From positions 1 to 7,345 of the forward strand of contig JASIJN010000153.1 in NCBI GenBank assembly GCA_030050125.1: DNA of 7,345 nt. Direction: 5' to 3'. Positions 1 to 5,933 of the stretch are shown here, piece by piece. The position numbers and the translations under genes are program-made. Position 1 is the stretch's first letter. The number at the start of each line of letters is the position of its first letter. Origin of the DNA: Streptosporangiaceae bacterium (GTDB lineage Bacteria; Actinomycetota; Actinomycetes; Streptosporangiales; Streptosporangiaceae). A model generated the notes under the pieces. It did no database searches. It was not told the origin of the DNA and was given only the letters and a program-made list of their open reading frames with translations.

Positions 1-1
1 C

Positions 2-778
2 TCAGCACAGTGGCCCGCCGGCGGCGTAGATCACCTGGCCGGAGATGAACCCGGCGCCCTCGCTGGCCAGGAACGAGGCGAGGTGAGCGATGTCCTCGGG
101 CTGCCCCACCCGGCGCACCGGGATCTGGGTCGCGGCGGCCTTCTGGAACTCGGCGAAGTCCATGCCGATGCGGGCCGCGGTGGTCGCGGTCATGTCGGTG
201 ACGATGAACCCGGGCGCGATCGCGTTCGCGGTGACCCCGAACTGGCCCAGCTCGATCGCGAGCGTCTTGGTGAAGCCCTGCAGGCCGGCCTTGGCCGTGG
301 AGTAGTTGGCCTGGCCGCGGTTGCCGAGCGCCGAGCTCGACGACAGGTTGATGATCCGTCCGAACCGCTGGTCCACCATGTGCTTCTGGGTGGCGCGGGT
401 CATCAGGAAGGCGCCCCGCAGGTGCACGCCTATGACCGTGTCCCAGTCGTCGTCGGTCATCTTGAACAGCATGTTGTCCCGGATCACGCCGGCGTTGTTG
501 ACCAGTACGGCGGGCGGGCCAAGCTCGGCCGCGACCCGGTCCACCCCGGCCGCGACCTGATCGGCCTGGCTGACATCGGCGCCCACCGCGATCGCGCGGC
601 CGCCGGCCGAGGTGATCGCCTCGACGGTCCCGCCGCCATCGGCCTCCTTCAGGTCCAAGACGGCGACGGCCATCCCGTCGGCGGCGAGCCGCTTGGCAAC
701 CGCCGCGCCGATGCCGCGGGCGGCGCCGGTGACGATCGCCACCCGGCCCGCTGCCACCGGCCCAGACTCTTGCGACAT
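2..778 (-). CDS. FabG-like short-chain dehydrogenase/reductase (SDR)
   Basis: A complete 258-residue classical SDR, the usual length. It should use NAD(P)(H) to interconvert a hydroxyl and a keto group, most likely on a 3-hydroxyacyl/3-ketoacyl thioester in the cytoplasm. Visible motifs are the nucleotide-binding TGAARGIG (17-24), NNAG (94-97), and the catalytic Ser146, Tyr159 and Lys163 in the FabG-style segment GQANYSTAK, followed by the APGFIVTDM loop (188-196). The position that usually carries the tetrad Asn is His119, in VHLRGAF. From memory the same VHLRG motif occurs in the dehydrogenase domain of peroxisomal multifunctional enzyme 2, so this favours a beta-oxidation type hydroxyacyl-CoA dehydrogenase over a fatty-acid-synthesis FabG. 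The ATG start has a strong Shine-Dalgarno six bases or fewer upstream. It lies 76 bases downstream of the acyl-CoA dehydrogenase gene on the same strand and is probably cotranscribed. The fold assignment is firm; the substrate is not known. Confidence 0.93.
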   Translation of the reverse strand: MSQESGPVAAGRVAIVTGAARGIGAAVAKRLAADGMAVAVLDLKEADGGGTVEAITSAGGRAIAVGADVSQADQVAAGVDRVAAELGPPAVLVNNAGVIRDNMLFKMTDDDWDTVIGVHLRGAFLMTRATQKHMVDQRFGRIINLSSSSALGNRGQANYSTAKAGLQGFTKTLAIELGQFGVTANAIAPGFIVTDMTATTAARIGMDFAEFQKAAATQIPVRRVGQPEDIAHLASFLASEGAGFISGQVIYAAGGPLC

Positions 779-783
779 GCGTT

Positions 784-790
784 CCTCCTT
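784..790 (-). promoter_or_regulatory. Ribosome binding site of the SDR gene
   Basis: On the minus strand AAGGAGG precedes the ATG (778-776) by five bases. It is nearly a full anti-16S match and fixes this start over internal alternatives. Confidence 0.8.
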
Positions 791-803
791 GACGTAAATC
801 CCA

Positions 804-829
804 GGGGACGACCCCCTATGACCCCCCGC
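804..829 (+). repeat. G/C-block repeat, copy 1 (inverted relative to copy 2)
   Basis: The element reads GGGGACGACCCCC, then three bases, then GACCCCCCGC. The first half is itself a small hairpin (GGGG, loop ACGA, CCCC). A second copy lies on the opposite strand at 2088-2113. Extending both by one base gives 24 of 27 positions identical. This copy lies in the gap between the acyl-CoA dehydrogenase stop and the SDR start. The family of the repeat is unknown; a REP-like intergenic element is the simplest reading. Confidence 0.6.
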
Positions 830-847
830 CGCGGAGCAGGCTCCGCG
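830..847 (-). terminator. Stem-loop just after the acyl-CoA dehydrogenase stop codon
   Basis: A perfect 7-bp stem (CGCGGAG / CTCCGCG) with a four-base loop begins 7 bases beyond the stop codon at 855-857. There is no T-run on either side, so it is not a canonical intrinsic terminator. It could be a partial terminator, or a 3' stabilising hairpin that lowers SDR expression relative to the dehydrogenase. The structure is seen directly; the function is inferred. Confidence 0.4.
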
Positions 848-854
848 AAGCTAT

Positions 855-2075
855 TCAGCTGTACTTCCTCAGCTCGCGTCGCGCAAGCGAGCGCTTGTGC
901 ACCTCGTCGGGCCCGTCGGCGAAGCGCAGCGTCCGCGCGTTCGCCCACAGGTGGGCCAGCGGAAAGTCCTGGCTGACCCCGGCCGCGCCGTGGACCTGTA
1001 TGGCCCGGTCGATCACCCACTCGGCCATGGCCGGGGTCGCGATCTTGATCGCCTGGATCTCGGTGTGCGCGCCCTTGTTGCCGACCGTGTCCATCAGCCA
1101 GGCGGTCTTGAGGACCAGCAGCCGTGCGGACTCGATCCGCACCCGGGACTCGGCGATCCAGTCCTGGATCACGCCCTGGCCGGCCAGGGGCCCGCCGAAC
1201 GCGGAGCGCTGCGTGGCCCGGCGGCACATCAGCTCCAGGGCCCGCTCCGCCGCGCCGATCAGGCGCATGCAGTGGTGGATCCGGCCCGGGCCGAGCCGGG
1301 CCTGGGCGATCGCGAACCCGTCGCCCTCCCCGCCGATCAGGCTGGCGGCCGGCACCCGGACGTCGCGGAACTCCACCTCGGCGTGCCCGCCGTGCGTGGC
1401 ATCGTCGAACCCGAACAGGCAAACGCCGCGCTCGACGGTGACCCCCGGCGTGTCCCTGGGCACCAGGATCATCGACTGCTGCCGGTGCCGGTCCGCGCCC
1501 GGGTCGGTCTTGCCCATCACGATCAGGATCCGGCACCGCGGGTCCATCGCGCCCGACGACCACCACTTGCGGCCGTTGATCACGTAACCGGCGCCGTCGC
1601 GTTCGATCCTGGTCGAGATGTTGGTCGCGTCGGAGGAGGCGACGTCGGGCTCGGTCATGCAGAACGCCGACCTGATCTCGCCGTCGAGCAGCGGCCGGAG
1701 CCACGCCCGCTGCTGCTCGGCCGAGCCGAACTCGGCCAGCAGCTCCATGTTGCCGGTGTCGGGCGCGGCGCAGTTCAGCGCCTCGGGCGCGATGGCCGGG
1801 CTGTGCCCGGTGATCTCGGCCAGCGGGGCGTACTGCAGGTTGGTCAGGCCGGGGCCCTCGGGATGATGGGTGAGGAACAGGTTCCACAGCCCCCGGCTGC
1901 GGGCCTCGGCCTTCAGCTCGTCGATCACGGGCGGGCGCTCCCAGTGCCGGCCGGCCGCGGTGGCCTCGGCCGCCTGGTCGGCGAACACCTTCTCGGCCGG
2001 GTAGACGTGGGAGTCCATGAACGCCAGCAGCCGCTCCCGCAGCTCCTCGGTACGCGCGTCATATGCGAATTCCAT
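855..2075 (-). CDS. Acyl-CoA dehydrogenase, ACAD10/ACAD11-like
   Basis: A 406-residue FAD-dependent acyl-CoA dehydrogenase of typical length. It would oxidise an acyl-CoA, or act on a 4-substituted acyl-CoA as in the ACAD11/LvaC relatives, passing electrons to electron-transfer flavoprotein. An N-terminal helical domain leads to the flavin-binding [14 protein letters not shown] segment (139-152) and the beta-domain segment [12 protein letters not shown] (165-176). The C-terminal helical domain ends with [17 protein letters not shown] (361-377) and the ADGPDEVH motif (386-393). Asp387 sits where ordinary acyl-CoA dehydrogenases have the catalytic Glu of an EGT motif. From memory, DGPDEVH is characteristic of the ACAD10/11 branch. 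The ATG at 2075 is chosen because AGGAGG lies six bases upstream; an extension to 2165 would add an Arg/Pro-rich stretch unlike the family and run through the promoter region. First gene of a leftward unit with the SDR and divergent from the lactonase gene. The family is sure; the substrate is open. Confidence 0.94.
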   Translation of the reverse strand: MEFAYDARTEELRERLLAFMDSHVYPAEKVFADQAAEATAAGRHWERPPVIDELKAEARSRGLWNLFLTHHPEGPGLTNLQYAPLAEITGHSPAIAPEALNCAAPDTGNMELLAEFGSAEQQRAWLRPLLDGEIRSAFCMTEPDVASSDATNISTRIERDGAGYVINGRKWWSSGAMDPRCRILIVMGKTDPGADRHRQQSMILVPRDTPGVTVERGVCLFGFDDATHGGHAEVEFRDVRVPAASLIGGEGDGFAIAQARLGPGRIHHCMRLIGAAERALELMCRRATQRSAFGGPLAGQGVIQDWIAESRVRIESARLLVLKTAWLMDTVGNKGAHTEIQAIKIATPAMAEWVIDRAIQVHGAAGVSQDFPLAHLWANARTLRFADGPDEVHKRSLARRELRKYS

Positions 2076-2081
2076 GTGCCG

Positions 2082-2087
2082 CCTCCT
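2082..2087 (-). promoter_or_regulatory. Ribosome binding site of the acyl-CoA dehydrogenase gene
   Basis: AGGAGG on the minus strand, six bases before the ATG at 2075-2073. This decides the start against the longer open frame reaching 2165. Confidence 0.8.
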
Positions 2088-2113
2088 GCGGGGGGTCCTG
2101 GGGGGTCGTCCCC
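2088..2113 (-). repeat. G/C-block repeat, copy 2, in the 5' leader of the acyl-CoA dehydrogenase gene
   Basis: On the minus strand it reads GGGGACGACCCCC, three bases, GACCCCCCGC, matching copy 1 (804-829) in opposite orientation. It directly abuts the Shine-Dalgarno AGGAGG. Its single G-block can pair with either of two C-blocks, giving two mutually exclusive hairpins in the leader. Whether this affects translation is not known. Confidence 0.6.
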
Positions 2114-2126
2114 CGGGCCAGCACCG

Positions 2127-2136
2127 TGTCCGGACA
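2127..2136. promoter_or_regulatory. Perfect 10-bp palindrome TGTCCGGACA in the divergent promoter region
   Basis: A perfect inverted repeat with no spacer, whose centre lies 19 bp from that of the palindrome at 2145-2156. It lies in the probable leader or start region of the acyl-CoA dehydrogenase transcript. It may be a second operator half or a site for another regulator; chance cannot be excluded in DNA this G/C-rich. Confidence 0.35.
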
Positions 2137-2144
2137 AGGTTACC

Positions 2145-2156
2145 TACCGGCCGGTA
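2145..2156. promoter_or_regulatory. Candidate TetR-type operator TACCGGCCGGTA
   Basis: A perfect 12-bp palindrome between the divergent acyl-CoA dehydrogenase and lactonase genes. It begins exactly where the -35 hexamer of the lactonase promoter would fall if its -10 is 2168-2173 with a 17-bp spacer. Palindromes with ACCGG/CCGGT half-sites are common operators for actinobacterial TetR-family repressors of acyl-CoA genes. Binding here could control both directions. No regulator gene is in the window, so the identity of the binding protein is inferred. Confidence 0.5.
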
Positions 2157-2167
2157 CGCGACCACGC

Positions 2168-2173
2168 TACGGT
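2168..2173 (+). promoter_or_regulatory. Candidate -10 element of a leaderless lactonase promoter
   Basis: TACGGT fits the actinobacterial TANNNT consensus and ends six bases before the ATG at 2180, the spacing expected if transcription starts on the A of the start codon. No Shine-Dalgarno precedes that ATG, which agrees with leaderless translation. There is no clear TTGACA-like -35. Confidence 0.45.
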
Positions 2174-2179
2174 CTGGGC

Positions 2180-3181
2180 ATGGCGCAGGTCGAGACGGCG
2201 CGTGGCCCCATTGACGTAACCGGCCTGGGCACCACGCTCATGCACGAGCACGTCTTCGTGCTCAACGAGGAGATCAGGCTGAACTACCCGGGCGACTGGG
2301 ACGAGGAGGCCAGGATCGCGGACGCGGCGGCCAAGCTCAGCGCGCTGCGCCAGCGCGGCTGCGACACGATCGCCGACCCGACCGTGATCGGGCTCGGCCG
2401 GGACATCGGCCGGATCCGGCGGGTGGCCGAGCGCACCGACATCAACATCATCGTGGCCACCGGCCTGTACACCTACGACGACGTGCCGTTCTACTTCCGG
2501 TTCCGGGGCCGGCACAGCGCCCATGGCGCCGACCCGATGACGGCGATGTTCGTGGCCGACATCACCGGCGGCATCGCCGGCACCGGGGTCAAGGCCGCCT
2601 TCCTCAAGTGCGCGATCGAGGAGCGGGGCCTGACGCCAGGAGTGGAGCGGGTGCTGCGCGCGGTGGCGGCCGCGCACGCCGAGACCGGCGCGCCGATCAC
2701 CGTGCACACCCACCCGGGGTCCGGGTCGGGCCTGGAGGCGATGCGGGTGCTGGCCGAGGAGGGGGCCGACCTGACCCGGGTGGTCATGGGCCACAGCGGC
2801 GACGCCGCCGACCTGGACTACCTGACCCGCCTGGCCGACGCGGGCTGCCTGCTCGGCATGGACCGGTTCGGGCTGGACGTCCTGCTGCCGTTCGAGCAGC
2901 GGGTCGCCATCGTGGCCGAACTGGCCCGGCGCGGCTACGCGGACCGGATGGTGCTCTCGCACGACGCGGCGTGCTTCATCGACTGGTTCCGGCCGGAGCA
3001 GATCGGCGCGTTCGCCCCGGCCTGGCACTTCGGCCACCTGTTCGACGACGTGCTGCCGGCGCTGCTCGAACGGGGCGTGAGCCAGGACCAGATCGAGACG
3101 ATGCTGGTGGCCAACCCGCGGCGGTACTTCTCCGGAGCGGCCGCGGACCCCGGGCCGGCTACTGCAGCAGCAGCCTGCTGA
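2180..3181 (+). CDS. Phosphotriesterase-like lactonase (PLL) family amidohydrolase
   Basis: A 333-residue binuclear-metal TIM-barrel hydrolase. Relatives open lactone rings and have promiscuous organophosphate hydrolase activity. All six expected metal ligands are visible: His22 and His24 in MHEHVF, the bridging (normally carboxylated) Lys143 in FLKCA, His176 in TVHTHP, His205 in MGHSGD and Asp262 in LSHDAAC. The segment [13 protein letters not shown] (94-106), the MDRFGLD loop (227-233) and the closing NPRRYF (312-317) resemble the archaeal lactonase SsoPox, so lactonase is preferred over true phosphotriesterase. There is no signal peptide, so the enzyme is cytoplasmic. The ATG at 2180 is chosen because family similarity starts there; codons back to 2063 would overlap the divergent promoter and the start of the dehydrogenase gene. 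From memory, mycobacteria also place a php gene next to an acyl-CoA dehydrogenase gene with a TetR regulator nearby. The last 23 bases overlap the convergent permease gene. Confidence 0.92.
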   Translation: MAQVETARGPIDVTGLGTTLMHEHVFVLNEEIRLNYPGDWDEEARIADAAAKLSALRQRGCDTIADPTVIGLGRDIGRIRRVAERTDINIIVATGLYTYDDVPFYFRFRGRHSAHGADPMTAMFVADITGGIAGTGVKAAFLKCAIEERGLTPGVERVLRAVAAAHAETGAPITVHTHPGSGSGLEAMRVLAEEGADLTRVVMGHSGDAADLDYLTRLADAGCLLGMDRFGLDVLLPFEQRVAIVAELARRGYADRMVLSHDAACFIDWFRPEQIGAFAPAWHFGHLFDDVLPALLERGVSQDQIETMLVANPRRYFSGAAADPGPATAAAAC

Positions 3182-4010
3182 TCCGCCAGCCGGCCACCCG
3201 CAGCCCGGCCAGGCCCATCAGCGCCAGGTAGGCCGCGTGCCAGATCAGGCCGGGCCCGACCACGCCCAGGGTCAGCCCGCGCATCAGCGAGACTCCCTGG
3301 TACAGCGGCGTGCACTCGACCACGATCTGCAGCGGCCGCGGGTAGACGCTCAACGGGAAGAACGTGGTCGAGAACAGGAACATCGGCAGCGTGGCGAGCA
3401 GGATGAACTCGAAGTGCTGCCAGCTCCGCATGAACGTGGTCGCGGCCATCCCGGCTCCGGCGAAGCCGAAGCCGATCAGCAGCGCCACCGGCAGCGCCGC
3501 CACGGCCCAGGCCGAGTGCACGAGACCCAGGAGGAGCATGATCACCAGAAACGAGGCCGCGTACGGGCCGCCGCGGATCAGCGCCCAGCCGATCTCGCCC
3601 AGCGCGATGTCGCCCGGCCGCATCGGCGTGGCCAGGGCCGCGTCGTAGAACTTGTTGTACTTGAGCCGGAAGAACACGTTGAACGTCGAGTCGAACACCG
3701 CGCCGTTCATCGAGGAGGTGGCCAGCAGCGCCGGGGCCACGAAGCTGGTGAACCCCACGGGGCGGCCGCCGGGCCCGGTGACATGGCCGACCAGTTCCCC
3801 GATGCCGACCCCGATCGAGAGCAGGTAGAACAGCGGCTCGGCGAGCCCGGAGACCAGCACCAGCCAGGCGTGCCGGTAGGCCCGGGCGTGCCGCTCGATG
3901 AGGTGGCCGCTGCCCCGGCCGCCCAGCCCGGCCGCGCGGGAGCGCAGCACCTGCAGCGGCAGCACCCGCAGCGGGATGTCGTCGATGCCTGGAACACCGG
4001 CGCTAGACAT
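3159..4010 (-). CDS. ABC-2 type transporter permease, second subunit (DrrB/NodJ-like)
   Basis: A 283-residue integral membrane subunit of an ABC exporter. About six membrane segments can be traced, near 48-70, 88-104, 148-166, 168-192, 202-222 and 257-275. Family signatures include FVAPALLATSSMNGAVFDST (90-109), the cytoplasmic coupling region KFYDAALATPMRPGDI (120-135) and FLFSTTFFPLSVYP (211-224), which match NodJ/DrrB proteins closely. The ATG at 4010 overlaps the upstream permease stop by eight bases, implying translational coupling; a longer frame from 4097 would run deep into that gene and add a Pro/Arg/Gly-rich stretch unlike the family. It is paralogous to the preceding permease, so the two probably form a heterodimer served by the single ATPase. 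The exported substrate cannot be deduced. Its 3' end overlaps the lactonase gene on the other strand. Confidence 0.9.
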   Translation of the reverse strand: MSSAGVPGIDDIPLRVLPLQVLRSRAAGLGGRGSGHLIERHARAYRHAWLVLVSGLAEPLFYLLSIGVGIGELVGHVTGPGGRPVGFTSFVAPALLATSSMNGAVFDSTFNVFFRLKYNKFYDAALATPMRPGDIALGEIGWALIRGGPYAASFLVIMLLLGLVHSAWAVAALPVALLIGFGFAGAGMAATTFMRSWQHFEFILLATLPMFLFSTTFFPLSVYPRPLQIVVECTPLYQGVSLMRGLTLGVVGPGLIWHAAYLALMGLAGLRVAGWRISRLLLQ

Positions 4011-4797
4011 AGAGCCGCCTGCGGTAGGTCCGCCGGCCGACCGCCACCCCGGTCGCGGCGAGCGCGACCAGGTAGGCCACGTGCCCGAGCGCGGCACCCG
4101 GGGTGGCCGTGCCCAGGCTGAGCGACCGGCACAGCGCCACCCCGTGCCAGAGCGGGGTGACGTAGGCGAGCGGCCTTATCCAGCCCGGCAGCTGGGTAAC
4201 GGGGAAGAAGGTCCCCGAGAACAGGAACAGCGGGATCAGCACGAACCGGAACAGAAGCGAGAACGTCTGGTCCTTGTTCCTGGTGATCGCGTACGCCTCG
4301 ATCGGCGTCGCGAACGCCAGCCCGGTCAGCACCGCGGCCGGCAGCGCCGCGATCACCCAGGGCGAGCTCACGGCCCCGAACGCGGCCATGACCACGAGGA
4401 AGATCGAGCAGTTCATGGTCAGCCGCATGCTGGTGAACATCAGGTGCCCGTGGAAGATGTCGTCGGGGCGCAGCGGCGTGGCGGCGGCCGCCTGGTAGGT
4501 CTTGCGCCACTTCACCGAGCCCAGCACCGGGTAGGTGGACTCCCCCATCGCGGTCTGCATGGCCGACGCCGCCAGCAGCCCCGGGGCCAGGAAGGCCAGG
4601 TAACTGACGCCGCCCAGGCCGCTGGTGCCCAGGCCGCCCGCGTGGTGGGCGTCGACCAGCGTGCCCAGGCCCAGGCCCAGGGCGCCCAGGTACAGCACCG
4701 GGTTCAGCACGCTGGAGTAGATCGTCCCCCGCCAGGTTCGCCGGTAGTTGGTCAGCCAGAACCGGAACTCGCGCAGCGCGAATCCCGCCGCGGTCAT
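4003..4797 (-). CDS. ABC-2 type transporter permease, first subunit
   Basis: A 264-residue membrane subunit, complete and of normal length. It parallels the following permease segment by segment: FLAPGLLAASAMQTAMGEST (69-88), KTYQAAAATPLRPDDIFHG (99-117), FLFSGTFFPVTQLPGW (191-206) and VTPLWHGVALCRSLSLG (213-229). About six membrane helices are expected, and a basic C-terminus (GRRTYRRRLYV) probably faces the cytoplasm. The ATG shares its A with the TGA stop of the ATPase gene (TGATG at 4799-4795), and GGAGG sits four bases upstream inside the ATPase gene, so translation is coupled to that gene. It probably pairs with the downstream permease to form the membrane channel of one exporter. Confidence 0.9.
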   Translation of the reverse strand: MTAAGFALREFRFWLTNYRRTWRGTIYSSVLNPVLYLGALGLGLGTLVDAHHAGGLGTSGLGGVSYLAFLAPGLLAASAMQTAMGESTYPVLGSVKWRKTYQAAAATPLRPDDIFHGHLMFTSMRLTMNCSIFLVVMAAFGAVSSPWVIAALPAAVLTGLAFATPIEAYAITRNKDQTFSLLFRFVLIPLFLFSGTFFPVTQLPGWIRPLAYVTPLWHGVALCRSLSLGTATPGAALGHVAYLVALAATGVAVGRRTYRRRLYV

Positions 4798-5750
4798 CAG
4801 TCCTCCAGCCGGCGGCCGGTCAGCCGGAGGAAGACGTCCTCGAGCGTGCTGCGGCGCACCAGCGAGGTCAGCGGCTCCAGGCCCAGGCCCCGGACCTCCC
4901 GGAGCGCGGCGTCGCCGTCCTGTATGTAGAGCAGGATCCGGTCCGCCAGCACCTCCATCCGCTCCACGGGCGCCACCGCGAGCTTTTCCAGCTCCGCGAG
5001 TTTCTCTGACGCCTGCTGGTGCTCAGCGGGGTCGAACCGGAGCTCGAGCACCTCCGGGGTGGAGTAGCGCCTGATCAGATCGCGGGGCGAGCCCTCGGCC
5101 GCGACCGCGCCGCGGTCCATCACCACCAGGCGGTCGCACAACTGCTCGGCCTCGTCCATGTAGTGCGTGGTCAGCACCAGCGTGACGCCCTGCTGCTTGA
5201 GCCGGTACAGCCGGTCCCACACCGCGTGCCTGGCCTGCGGGTCCAGGCCGGTGGTCGGCTCGTCGAGCAGCAGGATCTCCGGCTCGTTGATCAGGGAGCG
5301 GGCGATCGTGAGCCGCCGCTTCATCCCCCCCGACAGCGGCTCCACCTGGTCCCGGGCCCGGTCGGTCAGCTGCACGAACGCCAGCAGCCGGGCGGCCCGC
5401 TCGGCGATGACGTCGCGGGGCAGGCCGAAGTAGCGGCCGTAGACGATCAGGTTCTCCCAGACGGTCAGCTCCACGTCCAGGGTGTCCTCCTGGGGCACCA
5501 CGCCGAGCCTGGCCCGGATCGCCGGCCCGTCACGGGCCGGGTCCAGCCCGAGGATGGACAGGTCGCCGCCGCTGCGCGGCGAGACGCAGCCGATCATGCG
5601 CATCGTGGACGACTTGCCCGCGCCGTTCGGTCCCAGGAAGCCGAAGGCCTCGCCGCGGCGCAGGTCGAAGTCGATGCCGCTCACGGCCACCGCGCTGCCG
5701 AAGCTCTTGGCCAGGCCGCGGGCATGGACAAGCACGTCGGGAGCGGCCAC
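4797..5750 (-). CDS. ABC exporter ATPase (DrrA/NodI-like)
   Basis: The nucleotide-binding subunit, which powers the two permeases encoded directly downstream. From the GTG at 5750 it has 317 residues, typical of DrrA-type ATPases. Motifs in order are Walker A GPNGAGKS (40-47), Q-loop Gln87 in VVPQED, signature LSGGM (139-143), Walker B ILLLDEP (159-165), D-loop GLDP (168-171) and switch His196 in TTHYMDEAEQ. All key residues are intact. The C-terminal extension ends in STLEDVFLRLTGR, as in drug and lipid exporters of this family. The start is uncertain: GTG 5750 begins just before the conserved domain and has a suitable -10 (TAGTGT) seven bases upstream but no Shine-Dalgarno, suggesting leaderless translation. 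An in-frame TTG at 5855 would add 35 residues with no family resemblance. The substrate is unknown; DrrA/NodI relatives export antibiotics or lipo-oligosaccharides. Confidence 0.92.
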   Translation of the reverse strand: MAAPDVLVHARGLAKSFGSAVAVSGIDFDLRRGEAFGFLGPNGAGKSSTMRMIGCVSPRSGGDLSILGLDPARDGPAIRARLGVVPQEDTLDVELTVWENLIVYGRYFGLPRDVIAERAARLLAFVQLTDRARDQVEPLSGGMKRRLTIARSLINEPEILLLDEPTTGLDPQARHAVWDRLYRLKQQGVTLVLTTHYMDEAEQLCDRLVVMDRGAVAAEGSPRDLIRRYSTPEVLELRFDPAEHQQASEKLAELEKLAVAPVERMEVLADRILLYIQDGDAALREVRGLGLEPLTSLVRRSTLEDVFLRLTGRRLED

Positions 5751-5757
5751 CCCCGTG

Positions 5758-5763
5758 ACACTA
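5758..5763 (-). promoter_or_regulatory. Candidate -10 element of the ABC exporter operon
   Basis: On the minus strand TAGTGT fits TANNNT and ends seven bases before the GTG start at 5750, consistent with a leaderless or nearly leaderless mRNA. TTCGAA lies 18 bases further upstream (5787-5782) in the -35 position but is a weak match. Confidence 0.35.
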
Positions 5764-5918
5764 CCCGGCAGATCCGGCAGCTTCGAACGATTACCTGGTC
5801 CGAGCGCGGGCAAGAGGAGGTATGGGCAGCGTCTTGATTTCTCCCGGTTTCGCAAACTTGGGTTCTGTTCCGGGTACCCTCACATAGTCACCTCGGCACG
5901 TCCTGAGGGGATACGGGG

Positions 5919-5926
5919 AAGGAAGG
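5919..5926 (+). promoter_or_regulatory. Probable ribosome binding site of the GtrA-family gene
   Basis: The purine-rich AAGGAAGG ends seven bases before the GTG start at 5934. It is an imperfect Shine-Dalgarno but well placed, and supports this GTG as the start. Confidence 0.5.
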
Positions 5927-5933
5927 CGGCCAG

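Noticed and set aside
83..976. Plus-strand frame of 297 codons opposite the SDR gene
   Set aside because: No recognisable motif, biased composition, and it spans the SDR promoter gap; the SDR on the other strand has intact catalytic residues and a strong ribosome site.
897..2219. Long plus-strand reading frame (440 codons) opposite the acyl-CoA dehydrogenase gene
   Set aside because: It is low-complexity Arg/Gly/Pro/Ala sequence antisense to a gene with full family motifs, as expected for a shadow frame in high-GC DNA.
2211..2219. TTGACGTAA, also present at 789-797 before the SDR gene
   Set aside because: One copy is inside the lactonase coding region and the other overlaps the SDR ribosome site; the positions do not share a promoter context, so it is probably coincidence.
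5751..5855. N-terminal extension of the ABC ATPase from a TTG codon at 5855
   Set aside because: The extra 35 residues do not resemble family N-termini, no Shine-Dalgarno precedes the TTG, and a plausible -10 lies inside the extension just before the GTG at 5750.
5872..5879. GGGTACCC palindrome upstream of the GtrA gene
   Set aside because: Only eight bases, not paired with another copy or a clear promoter; too short to claim as an operator.
5827..5933. Sigma-70 type promoter for the GtrA gene
   Set aside because: TACCCT (5875-5880) fits a -10 but no acceptable -35 lies 16-19 bases upstream, and other TANNNT matches are absent; not strong enough to annotate.
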